Source of the DNA: Pseudomonadota bacterium
Lineage (GTDB): Bacteria; Pseudomonadota; Gammaproteobacteria; Xanthomonadales; Ahniellaceae
Reading direction: 5' to 3'
NCBI GenBank assembly: GCA_022843465.1
Contig: JALHNO010000011.1
Span: 1-64,000 of the forward strand
Length of the DNA: 64,000 nucleotides
Shown: in pieces, positions 28,308-37,677 of the stretch
Position numbering within the stretch: the stretch's first letter is position 1
Layout of the letters: each line of letters begins with the position of its first letter
The notes under the pieces: generated by a model
What the model saw: the letters and a program-made list of their open reading frames with translations, nothing else
Database searches by the model: none
What the model was told of the DNA's origin: nothing
Program-made: the position numbers and the translations under genes

Positions 28308-29287
28308 GACATTCCGACCACAACCTTCCGGCTGCCGGTAAAGGGCCGGCGTCCATGCGCGACCAACTCGTTGTTGAGCGCCAGGATGTCGCCCGCCTGC
28401 CAGGGAAACGCAACAGCCTCGGCCGCATAGGCCTCACGAATAGCCGTCAGATCGGCATCGCCGATTTCACTGCCGTCGCCGAAATATGCGTTGCGGGGAA
28501 GGTCGGCCGGGGCCAGTGTCGCAGTCAGTGCGTGGCGCACGGCGGGCAGCAGACTGGACACGTGGAACAGATGCGCCTGGTTGAACCACACTGGCTGTCC
28601 GCTCAGCGCATCGGTGATCGTTGCCTGCGCCACTTCGCGAGTACGCAGCCGGGTGCCAGCGACCCACTCCCAGCGGATGTTCGCCTCATCGCAGAGTGCC
28701 TCGACCTGCCGTGGGTCCTCTGTCTGGAATACCGACTGCCAGGGCAGATCGAGCCCATCGTAGTTGCGCACATACATCACACCATGGTGTTCAAAGCGCC
28801 GACGCACTTCCGCCGGGATCCGCTGGTAGACCGCGCGACTATCTGCAATCGGCGTCTCGCCGCCGGTATCGCTCGGCTTGACGCAGTGGAAGAAGATCCG
28901 CTGTGCCCAGGACCGGGTATAGGAATTCTCGTTGTGCAACTCGATGTGCTGATCAGCCGGATACTCGGTCGACGTGTAGATGCGGCCGCGTACCTCGGTG
29001 CGCGGTGTCGAGCGATTGCGGTACGTCAGCAGATCGCTGCCGAATCCCTCGGTCATGAAGCGCTCGAAATGGGCGACCCCGTTGACCCGGAAGCCACGGA
29101 ACAGCACAGCACCCCGTCCTGCCAGCAGATGCTCGATCTGCTCAAGATGCTCACGCACCCACTGGACGACATCGACGTCGCGGCGCTCGGCCCGAAAGAC
29201 CGGCGGGAAATCCTGTGTGCCCGAGCGGGCGCTTTCAGCAACAGCGTTCACGCAACTTCCCCTTGATCGCCAGTCGTCGCCAGCCAT
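28304..29287 (-). CDS. SyrP/TauD-like Fe(II)/2-oxoglutarate-dependent aspartate beta-hydroxylase
   Basis: This 327-residue protein is the second member of this family in the cluster. The facial triad is His118-x-Glu120 (ELHNENSY) and His311 (AHGRRPF), with Arg320 (GSRKVVVG) as the probable 2-oxoglutarate ligand. The stop overlaps the start of the downstream Asp-activating NRPS, so the two are translationally coupled. That NRPS carries an inactive C-like domain, the arrangement expected for an interface-dependent aspartate hydroxylase. The paralogue at 17242-18231 serves an Asp module without such a domain. The two could therefore differ in stereochemical outcome or timing; this is inference. 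The ATG at 29287 has only a weak ribosome-binding site. Confidence 0.9.
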   Translation of the reverse strand: MAGDDWRSRGSCVNAVAESARSGTQDFPPVFRAERRDVDVVQWVREHLEQIEHLLAGRGAVLFRGFRVNGVAHFERFMTEGFGSDLLTYRNRSTPRTEVRGRIYTSTEYPADQHIELHNENSYTRSWAQRIFFHCVKPSDTGGETPIADSRAVYQRIPAEVRRRFEHHGVMYVRNYDGLDLPWQSVFQTEDPRQVEALCDEANIRWEWVAGTRLRTREVAQATITDALSGQPVWFNQAHLFHVSSLLPAVRHALTATLAPADLPRNAYFGDGSEIGDADLTAIREAYAAEAVAFPWQAGDILALNNELVAHGRRPFTGSRKVVVGMS

Positions 29288-29324
29288 GGCCTGGGCACCC
29301 GCAACAGCAGCTCCCGCGCCCCGG

Positions 29325-30554
29325 TCACCACGTAGCCGCCAGCGTCTTCAGTCCGCGCAGCGTGTAGGTCGACAACCACTGCGGTTCACCGCCTTGCAAT
29401 CGGATTGACGGCAGTCGGGCTTCCAGGGTTTCAATTGCGGCCTTCAGTTCCAGAGTGGCCAGCCGTGCACCGATGCAGTAGTGGGCACCACCGCCAAACG
29501 TCAGGTGCACAGGCTTGCTTCTGCGAAGATCCAGCAACTCCGGATTCTGATGTCGCGCCGGATCACGATTGGCGGCGCCGAGCAGTGGCAAGACCAGTTC
29601 GCCAGCGCGAATCAGCGTCTCTCCAACCATGACATCCTCACTGGCGTAGTGGACGTGTGCAGTCTGAACCGAAGTATCGAAGCGAATGAGTTCTTCAACC
29701 GCGTTGTCGATCAGCGCCGGCTCGGCGCGCAGGATGGCCAGCTGATCAGGTCGCGAGTAGAGCGAATACAGTGCGTTGGAGATCAGGTTCTGGGTCGACT
29801 GGTGGCCAGCGAAGAACATGAAGAACATGTGGGCAGTGATGGTGTCGAGCGACAATTCCGGGTCGTCTGCCTGAAAGCGCAGCAGGTCACTGGTGAAGTC
29901 GTCGGCCGGCTCGATCCGCTTGCGGGCGCATAGCTCTTCGAAGTAGGCAATGATCGTGCGAATCTTTGCGCCGGCCGCAATCGTGGTTGCCTGATTGACC
30001 GGAACAATATCGAGCAGGCCGGGGTCCGGAACGATGGACTGTTCGACGAACATCGCACGCTCATTCTCAGGAATGCCAAGCAGGTCGCAGACGACCAGGG
30101 CAGTGAGCGGAAACGTGTAATCGCCGACCAGATCGAGGCTGCGCTTCTGCAACACGCGATCGACCAGCTGGTGGCAGTAAGCGCGCGCAGGCTGCTCAAG
30201 CCGCAGCATGCGGGCATTGCTGATCGCACGTACCATATGCTTGCGCAAGCGCGTATGGTCCGGTGGATTGTGATTCACGATCCAGTGCCGCATCACCCCG
30301 GTGGAATACTCGTGCAGCCCGGCTTCGCCGTACATCGCGCGCGTGCCTTCATCGAAATCCCGATGGAAGCGCTTGTCCTTGATGATGAACAGGACGTCGT
30401 CGTAACGCGTCGCGATCAGCAGGCCGTAAGCCGAGCGATGGATGGGCTCGTGCTCGCGCAGCAGTCGCAGCACCGGATACGGGTTGTCCTTGAACCGCTT
30501 CGACAGCGGATCAAAAAGCATATTGCTGATGGCGGATGGTGCGTTCGTATCCAT
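29325..30554 (-). CDS. Cytochrome P450
   Basis: This soluble bacterial P450 has 409 residues. The haem motif FGGGAHYCIGARLA (Cys360) and the K-helix ExxR (Glu288-Arg291) are canonical. The I-helix oxygen-activation motif reads AGHQST (249-254) instead of the usual AG-x-(E/D)-T-(T/S); the acid is Gln252 and the Thr is Ser253. Such a change can alter proton delivery, but many P450s tolerate it. GGGAAAG a few bases upstream supports the ATG. The gene sits between the permease gene and the hydroxylase gene, with gaps of 31 and 37 bp, in the same operon. The substrate cannot be read; a carrier-bound amino acid or the finished peptide are both possible. Confidence 0.92.
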   Translation of the reverse strand: MDTNAPSAISNMLFDPLSKRFKDNPYPVLRLLREHEPIHRSAYGLLIATRYDDVLFIIKDKRFHRDFDEGTRAMYGEAGLHEYSTGVMRHWIVNHNPPDHTRLRKHMVRAISNARMLRLEQPARAYCHQLVDRVLQKRSLDLVGDYTFPLTALVVCDLLGIPENERAMFVEQSIVPDPGLLDIVPVNQATTIAAGAKIRTIIAYFEELCARKRIEPADDFTSDLLRFQADDPELSLDTITAHMFFMFFAGHQSTQNLISNALYSLYSRPDQLAILRAEPALIDNAVEELIRFDTSVQTAHVHYASEDVMVGETLIRAGELVLPLLGAANRDPARHQNPELLDLRRSKPVHLTFGGGAHYCIGARLATLELKAAIETLEARLPSIRLQGGEPQWLSTYTLRGLKTLAATW

Positions 30555-30585
30555 TGAGTTCTTTCCCGTCGCGCGCCGCCGCTGG

Positions 30586-31821
30586 TCAGGCCGTACGCGT
30601 TGCGGTGGCAGGTGCGATGAAGCTTGCGCGCAGCGCGGGCACCAGCGCTGAAGTGAGACCCAGCAACCAGAGGAAGAGCACGCCCGGCACGATCATGCCA
30701 GGCGTCACCTTGGTGGCTCCGAGTCCCTGGACGAGCACAATGTTGAGCACATAGGTCAGCAACACGCCCACCACGATGCCCGCTGAAGTCATCAACCAGT
30801 TCTCGATCAGGAAATAGCTGACGATCTGGCTCTTCGTCGATCCGATCGCGCGACGGATTCCGATCTCGCGGGTACGCTTGGTCACGGTGAACGTGGTCTG
30901 TCCATAGCAGCCCAACGCAGTAACCAGGAGCAGCAAGGCGCAGACAAAGCCCAGCACGGCAACGGTGGACATTGCGACGCTCAGGGTCCGCGTCTTGATT
31001 TCCGCCTGGGTGTCAACGGTGATCAACGCCTGTGGATGGGCTGTGTACAGTGCGGTTTCAGCCGCCGCAACAATCTCGTCGATGGCAACACCCTCGCTGC
31101 GCACCAGGTAGCGCGACAACGGCTGGGCACGCACCCCCGGCACGACGTAAGAGAGTTCCACGTTGCTCCAGAGCGGATGCAATCCAGGAAGCCGTTTCAC
31201 GATACCGACGATGGTCAACAGTCGGTCGCCGGCATGTACCTGCTGATTGAGGGCGTCTCCCTTTGGAAAGAGCTTGTCGGCCAGTGCCTGCGAGACGATG
31301 GCTACCGGGGCACCTTCACTGAGATTCGGATCGGCACTCCAGCGAATCTCGTCGTTGGAAAAATCGCGACCAGCGAGCAGTTCCAGACCAAGTGTGCGCA
31401 CAAATTCCGCATCGCCGACATAGAAAGTCGAAGCGAACGAAGTTTCGTCATCGCGCTTGATCCGCATCTGCCGCACCGGCACCGCATCACTCAGAGGGAA
31501 ACCATTGGTGACGCTTACCTGCTGCACTCCTGGAATTCCCCGCAGCAGTTCGAGGTCGCGCTGGATGCGATCCTTGTGGAATGCATCGGCGTCGGTACCC
31601 TCGGGCGCCCGACTGCCTTCGATATCGATCCATTCGCTGGAAACGGCCGCCAGACCCGACTCGGCAATACCCATCGGCTGGCCGACAGCGGCTCGATAGC
31701 CGTCACTGGAGGCAAAGACATTGACCAGTACTGCCAGGGTCAAGGCAACTTGGAAAATCGTGAGCAGCGCGGCAGCGCGGTTGCGCAGCAAGGTACGCAG
31801 AATGACCGGAAACTCGTTCAT
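30586..31821 (-). CDS. ABC transporter permease (MacB/FtsX type)
   Basis: This 411-residue inner-membrane permease has one N-terminal membrane segment (about 17-38) and a large periplasmic domain (about 40-280). Three C-terminal membrane segments (about 290-400) carry the FtsX-like KRTREIGIRRAIGSTK motif. That layout is typical of MacB-family permeases without their fused ATPase. It partners the permease gene 7 bp upstream, the ATPase and the MacA-like protein to form a tripartite exporter. AGGA lies just before the ATG. Its place in the biosynthetic operon points to export of the product or self-protection; the substrate is inferred only. Confidence 0.92.
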   Translation of the reverse strand: MNEFPVILRTLLRNRAAALLTIFQVALTLAVLVNVFASSDGYRAAVGQPMGIAESGLAAVSSEWIDIEGSRAPEGTDADAFHKDRIQRDLELLRGIPGVQQVSVTNGFPLSDAVPVRQMRIKRDDETSFASTFYVGDAEFVRTLGLELLAGRDFSNDEIRWSADPNLSEGAPVAIVSQALADKLFPKGDALNQQVHAGDRLLTIVGIVKRLPGLHPLWSNVELSYVVPGVRAQPLSRYLVRSEGVAIDEIVAAAETALYTAHPQALITVDTQAEIKTRTLSVAMSTVAVLGFVCALLLLVTALGCYGQTTFTVTKRTREIGIRRAIGSTKSQIVSYFLIENWLMTSAGIVVGVLLTYVLNIVLVQGLGATKVTPGMIVPGVLFLWLLGLTSALVPALRASFIAPATATRTA

Positions 31822-31828
31822 GACCGTC

Positions 31829-33199
31829 CTATATCGTTTTCAGACCGGAGGCCGGCGACACCCGACACGCCTTCCACGCCGGGTAGATGCCAGCGGCAAC
31901 GCCACCCACCAGTGCCAGCACGACGCAGGTAATGGCCATCGGAATATCCATCCTCCAGAAGCCGTCCGTGCCACTCGTGCTGGCGACTCCACTGGCCGCG
32001 ACTGCCGAGCCGTGCTCGAACAGGTTGCGGGCGGCGTCAAGACCCAGCAATGCGAGCGCAATGCCGAGCAGGCCACCGATCAACGCAAGCATGCTCACCT
32101 CGATGATGTACTGCAGAAACATGTCACTTTGTGCAGCACCAAGGGCACGGACCACACAGGTTCGACCTTGCGAGCGAAGAAACTTTGTCAACAGGAGGTT
32201 TACGGTGTTGAACAGGCAAACCGCGTAGAACAGCAGCATCACTACAATCAAGGCGGCAACCCCACCGGCGTCGCGCGAGTCCTTCATGGTGTAGTCGATC
32301 CAGCCAGCCACATCGTCAAGGCGATTGTTCAGTGCGCGTGGAAAGCGGCCAAGCGCCTTCTGTCCTTCGACGTAGCGGTCCAGCCAGTCGCGATACGATT
32401 TGGCCGACGCCGGCTCCGGCAGTTGCACCCAGTACTGGACAAACACGATGTCACCGCTGCTGAACAGGCTTTCGAAATTTGCGTGGCTCAATGGTGCTGG
32501 CAAGGTGGTTGGCGACCGCCAGAACTCGGGTACCAGATGCAGCTCGAACATCAGACCAAGCGGAACAAACAACTCCTCGACCTCGGCAAACGGGTTCTGC
32601 ATGTCATAGAACATCGGGGTCAACTGCCACGGCGCCAGCACACCAACCACGGTCAGACGGCGACCATTGACGACCAGTTGCGAGCCAACACTCTCGGTGG
32701 TTCCAAACAGTCGCTGACTCAGGGACGGACCAATCACAGCGACTGGTTCCTTGGCCGCATCGGCACGCACGTCCCAGCCACCGCCGGCGAGAAACCGGGG
32801 CTCGAACATGGCAAAAAATCCGCTCTCAGTGACCCGGGCACTCACCTTGAAAGGGCGCGAACCAGGCTCGTTCGGATTGATCGTCGCCTGTGCGGCGTAC
32901 ATTCCGGCACGCTCAACCGGTTCGGTGGCTTCGCCGAGATTGCGCGCGTCCTGCAAGGTCAGCACCGGCGGCGGGTCATTGGGCTCCCTGAATGGTCGTT
33001 CGGCGTTCCAGCTGTCGAGACTTACCCGGAACAGCGTGTGCCCCGTCGTCGGCATCGGATTCGCGCTCATATGGTGGAACACGGTCATCATCGGAATCGA
33101 AACACCGATGCCGACCGCAATGGTGACAACCGCGAGCAACGACAGCACCGGCGTACGCAGAATGCTGCCGAGCGCAGAATTGAACAGAAATCCGAACAT
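31829..33199 (-). CDS. ABC transporter permease (MacB/FtsX type)
   Basis: This 456-residue permease has the same topology as its neighbour. One N-terminal membrane helix (about 15-40) precedes a periplasmic MacB-like domain and three C-terminal helices (about 325-445). It probably forms a heterodimer with the 30586-31821 product. GGGAG upstream of the ATG is a good ribosome-binding site. The gene starts 11 bp after the ATPase stop. The cytoplasmic loop after the second helix (TKFLRSQGRTCVVRALGA) is a diverged form of the usual 'R-x-R-E-I-G-I-x-x-A-x-G' signature. Confidence 0.9.
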   Translation of the reverse strand: MFGFLFNSALGSILRTPVLSLLAVVTIAVGIGVSIPMMTVFHHMSANPMPTTGHTLFRVSLDSWNAERPFREPNDPPPVLTLQDARNLGEATEPVERAGMYAAQATINPNEPGSRPFKVSARVTESGFFAMFEPRFLAGGGWDVRADAAKEPVAVIGPSLSQRLFGTTESVGSQLVVNGRRLTVVGVLAPWQLTPMFYDMQNPFAEVEELFVPLGLMFELHLVPEFWRSPTTLPAPLSHANFESLFSSGDIVFVQYWVQLPEPASAKSYRDWLDRYVEGQKALGRFPRALNNRLDDVAGWIDYTMKDSRDAGGVAALIVVMLLFYAVCLFNTVNLLLTKFLRSQGRTCVVRALGAAQSDMFLQYIIEVSMLALIGGLLGIALALLGLDAARNLFEHGSAVAASGVASTSGTDGFWRMDIPMAITCVVLALVGGVAAGIYPAWKACRVSPASGLKTI

Positions 33200-33210
33200 G
33201 CGTGCGCTCC

Positions 33211-33945
33211 CTAGGTCATCGCCAGCGGCATTGCTGTCGCCATCGGGTGCGCAACATCTATAGCCGGGACCGCTCTGGCCGAGTCGTTCTGGATTCGGCC
33301 ATCGCGGATCACTACACGACGGGCTGCGCGTCGTGCATGCTCGACATCGTGACTGACCATGACGATGGTGGTGCCGGCACGATTGATCTCACGGAGCAGC
33401 TCCATGATCTGCTCCGACATGGCGGAGTCGAGGTTGCCGGTGGGTTCATCGGCCAGGATCAGCTTGGGATCTCCTGCAATCGCGCGGGCAATCGCGATCC
33501 GCTGCTGCTGGCCGCCGGACAACTGCGCCGGGTGATGCGAGGCGCGATTGGAAAGCCCCACCGTCGCAAGCGCCTTGGTCGAGCGGGCACGACGTTCTGC
33601 CGACTTGACGCCACGCAGGCGCAGGGGCAGCTCGATATTGTCGAGGACACTCAGGTCAGGCAGCAGGTTGAATCCCTGGAAGATGAATCCGATCAGCTCG
33701 CTGCGCAGCCGCGACCGCTGGCGATCCGAAAGGCTGCTTACGTCGCGGCCATCAAGGTGATAACTGCCCGAATCGGTAGGCTCCAGCAGACCGGCGATAT
33801 TCAGCAGGGTAGTCTTGCCCGACCCGGAAGGGCCGCTGAGCGCTACGAACTCACCCTGCCTGACGTGCAGGTCAATCGACGAGAGCGCGCGGGTTTCCAC
33901 TGTCGAGGTGGTGTAGGACTTGGTGATCTGTGACATTAAGAGCAC
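33211..33945 (-). CDS. ABC transporter ATP-binding protein (MacB/LolD type)
   Basis: This 244-residue ATPase energises the two adjacent permeases. Walker A (GPSGSGKTTLL, about 37-47), the signature LSGGQQQRIAIARA and Walker B (LILADEPTGNLDS) are all canonical. GTNLDS-type wording and length place it in the LolD/MacB exporter subfamily. A GTG at 33945 with AGGAG 6 nt upstream is the best start; an in-frame ATG at 33936 is less well placed. It lies 138 bp downstream of the MacA-like gene. Confidence 0.94.
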   Translation of the reverse strand: MLLMSQITKSYTTSTVETRALSSIDLHVRQGEFVALSGPSGSGKTTLLNIAGLLEPTDSGSYHLDGRDVSSLSDRQRSRLRSELIGFIFQGFNLLPDLSVLDNIELPLRLRGVKSAERRARSTKALATVGLSNRASHHPAQLSGGQQQRIAIARAIAGDPKLILADEPTGNLDSAMSEQIMELLREINRAGTTIVMVSHDVEHARRAARRVVIRDGRIQNDSARAVPAIDVAHPMATAMPLAMT

Positions 33946-34083
33946 GACGGACTCCTGGTGCTACTGGCGATTGGGGGCACAACACGATCAAGGCAAACGT
34001 CTCTGCACCCGCCCGGGTGCACGGCACATTGGTTTGGCGCCCGGAGAAGAGCAGCCGAAGGCGGCACCACAGCGGGCGCCGCT

Positions 34084-35352
34084 TCAACGAAGCAGAACTT
34101 TTGAAGCATTCTCGAAAACCTGGGTGTTTGAAATGACGACACGATCGCCGGGCTTGAGTCCGCTGACCACCTCCACTTCGGAGGTCCCGATGGCACCGAG
34201 CGTGATCGCCACAGCGCGCGCCTGATTGCCCTCGACGACGTAGGCGACCTTGCCGCCACCCGCCTCGAGAAACGGGCCGCGCGCCAACTTGATCGTGTCG
34301 TCGATCGTGCGGAAAAAGATCTTCAGGGAAACACGCTGATTCTGCTTGAGGTCACCTTCGGGCTTTTCGATGAACTTCGCGCGCGCCTCGATGCTGTTTC
34401 CGATGACTTCTGCGGACATCGAAGTGATCTCGCCTCGATACGGACGACCTTCATAGGTGATCGTGGTCGGCAGACCAACAACAAGATCCTTCGCGTAACT
34501 CTCGGGCACCTGGATGAGCACGCCGTAGGCCGTAAGATCGACGACGGTCATGATGGCCTGATTGGTTGAGACGGAATCCTGATCCTCGACATGCACCGTG
34601 CCGATCTGACCGGAAATCGGCGCACGGATGGTCAGTTCATCGACCTGACGCTGAAAGTCCTCGGTCAACACGCGCTGCTGCGTGATCTCCAGCTTGCGAG
34701 AACGCACTTCGAACTGCAGTCGCTCGTTGAGCAGCTTGTTGGTCGCTTCCAGACTGCGATCGGTACGTTCGATGATTGCCAGCTCGTCCTGCACCCTCTC
34801 AAAGTCCTGCTGGCTTACCGTCTGCTTGCGCAATGCCTTCTCGTAGCGGGCGAGATTTCTCCGCGCCGCTTCCAGCTTGACCTGGGATACCTGCCAGCTC
34901 TGCTCACCCTCGACGAGTGCCTGCCGCGTCTCGAGTTCCTGTCGCGCCTGCTCGATCTGCGCCTTCACCAGCTCGGTCTCGGCCTGTTTCAACTTTGTCG
35001 TCAGGTCGGAGTTGACGATGGTCGCCAGCACGCGACCCTTTTCAACGATGTCTCCGGGCTTGACCTGCAACGTCAACACCCCTTCAGTCGGAGCGAACAG
35101 GGTGGGCTTGATCTCGGCAACGATCTTGCCGTCGGCGGCCACGCTCTGCTCGAAAGCGCCACGCATCACTTCTGCCACGCGGACACGCTCGGCAGGGTAA
35201 CTGCGCTCGGTATCGCTCCAGTCGCGATAGTGCGGATAGGCGAAGGCGACGGCGGCGAGCAGGACGCCCCCCGAGATCGCCAGGACCGGCACATTGGCAC
35301 GGAATCGCTTAGCGGGGCGGGCAATGTCGGTCAAGCTGGTGTCAGAAATCAT
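34084..35352 (-). CDS. MacA/HlyD-like periplasmic adaptor (membrane fusion protein)
   Basis: This 422-residue adaptor links the inner-membrane ABC permeases to an outer-membrane channel. An N-terminal membrane anchor (about 23-40) is followed by a beta-barrel/lipoyl part and a long coiled-coil hairpin rich in Glu, Gln, Lys and Arg (about 105-215). A lipoyl return (APISGQIGTVHVEDQD) and a C-terminal barrel with the LKPGDRVV motif follow. The frame begins at 35418, but the ATG at 35352 has GGAAG upstream and places the anchor at a normal distance. No TolC homologue is in the window. It is the first gene of the minus arm. Confidence 0.9.
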   Translation of the reverse strand: MISDTSLTDIARPAKRFRANVPVLAISGGVLLAAVAFAYPHYRDWSDTERSYPAERVRVAEVMRGAFEQSVAADGKIVAEIKPTLFAPTEGVLTLQVKPGDIVEKGRVLATIVNSDLTTKLKQAETELVKAQIEQARQELETRQALVEGEQSWQVSQVKLEAARRNLARYEKALRKQTVSQQDFERVQDELAIIERTDRSLEATNKLLNERLQFEVRSRKLEITQQRVLTEDFQRQVDELTIRAPISGQIGTVHVEDQDSVSTNQAIMTVVDLTAYGVLIQVPESYAKDLVVGLPTTITYEGRPYRGEITSMSAEVIGNSIEARAKFIEKPEGDLKQNQRVSLKIFFRTIDDTIKLARGPFLEAGGGKVAYVVEGNQARAVAITLGAIGTSEVEVVSGLKPGDRVVISNTQVFENASKVLLR

Positions 35353-35698
35353 GATCTTCCAATGGCAAAGCGGACCGCACACCAAAACAGACCTTCGATC
35401 AGCCGGGATCTCGTCCACAGGCAGCTTTCTGCCCCGCCCTGCGGCGGCAAAGTGAACGCGAGGGATTCAGTGCGGCGCCTCAGCCCCTGACACCGACTGA
35501 CGGGTCGGCGTCGGGCTTCTGGAGTTCGTCGCCGACTGGCGTTGCCTGATCCGCGCAAGCCCGTATCGCGACGTTGCGCGTCCGCTTGCCTGCAACGCAG
35601 CCAGGCAGCATCGCCCACCTCATCGAAGGTCGACGCTCCGCGACCCTGGTTTCATTGAGCTGACGAAATAATCGTTTCCTTGATTTACAGCGGCGCGC

Positions 35699-35727
35699 AC
35701 GTTATCCACGCGGAAGAGCATTGTCAA
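35699..35727 (-). promoter_or_regulatory. Candidate sigma-70 promoter for the minus arm
   Basis: On the minus strand a perfect -35 hexamer TTGACA (35727-35722) is followed after 17 nt by TAACGT (35704-35699), a weak -10 match (3 of 6). It lies in the A+T-richer part of the divergent region, about 350 bp upstream of the first minus-arm gene. The long leader and the poor -10 make this only a candidate. Confidence 0.35.
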
Positions 35728-36357
35728 CTCAAAACAGGAAAGAAGCACAGGCGAACGTCATGGCAACTGATGATTTATTGCTGGTGAACACGCCGCGCCA
35801 CTCACAAGAACATGAAGTGCGGTAGCAAAACCGCCATGAAATCGCAGCCTGGACCCTGTAAGAAGTTGCAGGGTGACCAAGTAGAGGATTTCATGCTACG
35901 GCGCAATGAATTCGTGCGCCATGTCGCACAATTGGGCGGGTCATTTTGCGCTCAAGGCGGACGTAAAGAAATAGTCGCTTCTGCTACTGCCTGCGCAGAC
36001 ATGCAAGTTCTTGCGGGGAATCTGCTGGTTTTTCGGAAAACGCCAGAGGAGTTGACAGCGTTGTCCATTAACTTGACTTGCTCAGAACACCGCAGCGGGC
36101 GCAGTACTGACGTTTGTCAATACCAAAGATGCACGGCAACGTATCAATGAAAGGCTTTTGCAGCGCGGCTGCATAACACCAGCCGAGCAGCTACGGTAGT
36201 CACTAGATACGCGCGCGCGTTATTTAATTGTCGATATCGTCGGACTGGAACGCGGGAGGCCTGACTGGGGCCCGCAGACGTTGCCCAACAGGCCCTCGGC
36301 AGGCACTCTGGACCGGCCTGGAGCAGGCCCGCTGCAAGCCGTATCGACAACGTCTGA

Positions 36358-36375
36358 GGCAGCCTGCAGGCTGCC
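36358..36375. repeat. 18-bp perfect palindrome
   Basis: GGCAGCCTGCAGGCTGCC reads identically on both strands. It lies in the divergent non-coding region, about 1 kb from the first minus-arm gene and 1.3 kb from the first plus-arm gene. A dimeric regulator could bind it, or it may be incidental in GC-rich DNA. No T-run follows, so it is not a typical terminator. Confidence 0.5.
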
Positions 36376-37318
36376 CGCCCGCAACCGTCCACGACGAACT
36401 CCGGCAACGAGAGGATCTGCCGGAACAGACCCCAGGGCGCCTTTCGCTGGCACAGCGGCGGTCACCGGAACAGCCGGATAGCGGCACCGGAGAGCAACCC
36501 GCAGACGTGTCAAAACGCTTGCAAACAAGCAGTAGTGCCGTTACCGGCGCGCGAGCGCGGCACACCTGAAGGCAGCGCACCAGGCAGTTGCCGACAACCA
36601 GACAGCGGACTCTTCGCCAGCGTCGCAAACAGCGGCAAGCCGGGATGGCTGATCTCCGCGGAGTCGCGGACACCGTTCGGTGGAGGGCTGCCATGGCGAC
36701 GGGTCCGGCCAGCACTCGGGCCTCCACGCGACGGGTGTGCGCTGACGCGGTCGACCGGTTTCTCGGGGCCACCATAGGTCGCACTCTGCGGCATCAGCCG
36801 GTCCGCGCCTTGAGCGCTGAAAAACCCTCTAAAAACAGCTGTCAGGGACAGTGTTGAATATGCAAAGGAATCAGCTTTGTGCTGAGCAGGCAAAGACGCG
36901 GGCAGACGCTCCGGAACCCAGGAAAACACTGTCAGATTTCGGCTCGCTGGATCAAGGAAGACTTTCGTGAAAAGGAAGCAAGCGAGTCGCCCGGCGCTGG
37001 CCACCGTCAACCTACGGGACGCCACACACGGACAGCCAGAATAGCGTTGCCAGCAATTGCCGCTGAACTACGTGAAATAGGGCTTGAAACTTCCATTCGG
37101 CAACGCCGACTGGATCGAGTCGGCGCCAGCCAGGTCAACCGATGGCCGGCGCTGTCAATTCCGACTGGTGACGACACTGAAGCCGGCGTTCTTTGGCTGC
37201 ATCCAGACGCCAGCCGTCGAAGATATTGGCAGCGGATGATTGCGACGTTGGCTCGAAGGCGGTCCGTGATGATTGTGTCAATTTCATTCGATTGATGACG
37301 AACACTGCACTTTCTATC

Positions 37319-37346
37319 TTGAATTCAATAGTTGAATTCATGAATT
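37319..37346. repeat. A+T-rich overlapping palindromes and direct repeat
   Basis: TTGAATTCAA (37319-37328) and TTGAATTCA (37332-37340) form a direct repeat at a 13-bp step. The second copy overlaps the 12-bp palindrome AATTCATGAATT (37335-37346). The cluster is strikingly A+T-rich for this sequence and overlaps the candidate plus-arm promoter, so it could be an operator. Confidence 0.5.
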
Positions 37347-37360
37347 TCTTTGGATAGAGT
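37332..37360 (+). promoter_or_regulatory. Candidate sigma-70 promoter for the plus arm
   Basis: TTGAAT (37332-37337) and TAGAGT (37355-37360) are separated by 17 nt and match the -35 and -10 consensus at 4 of 6 positions each. The site lies about 320 bp upstream of the first plus-arm gene and inside the A+T-rich palindrome cluster. This is inferred from sequence alone. Confidence 0.4.
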
Positions 37361-37677
37361 ACGCGCCCTTCGCGGCTGGACCTTGTTTTGCCGGTCTCAC
37401 AGAACAGGCTCACGCCCTCGCGGCAGCGGCCGCCGAGGCGAGACACCAGCCCGTGATGGCAGCAGGACTCGCTGCTGCCCGTGCTGCCGCACGCGGGATC
37501 GGGTTGTCAGTGTTTGTAAGCCGCCTCGCAAAACCAGAGTGCCAGCACGGTGCTCTGCAGGACCGGGGTTGCAAATCCCAATGCGGCGAACAGCGCGTGC
37601 GGGCGATAGCCGGCGCGCTACACCTGCGGGACTCCGGCAACGGAAGACCGCGGGGCCTTGTAGTCAGGAGAGCAGTT

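Larger units (their letters stand above)
35353..37677. other. Divergent intergenic region between the two operons
   Basis: About 2.3 kb separates the start of the minus arm (35352) from the start of the plus arm (37678). I find no open frame here that resembles a known protein or has both a good ribosome-binding site and plausible codon use. The stretches 35640-36240 and 37260-37360 are visibly richer in A+T than the rest of the window. The middle (36240-36760) is very GC-rich and contains short palindromes. The region probably holds both promoters and their operators. No regulator gene lies in the window. Confidence 0.7.

Noticed and set aside
35760-35825. 21-codon frame with a purine-rich stretch upstream
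   Set aside because: Could be a leader peptide, but the spacing to the ATG is poor and nothing else supports it.
35812-36150. 112-codon open frame in the control region
   Set aside because: No ribosome-binding site, no similarity I recognise and atypical composition; not supported as a gene.
36748-36757. CGGTCGACCG palindrome
   Set aside because: Ten base pairs in GC-rich DNA is within chance expectation and has no partner.
36838-36934. CTGTCAG repeated about 85 bp apart, with an inverted GACAGTGTT
   Set aside because: Too short and loosely spaced to call an operator.
37565-37590. T-arm-like GGGGTTGCAAATCCC
   Set aside because: The loop has the wrong size and no acceptor, D or anticodon arms can be folded around it, so it is not a tRNA.
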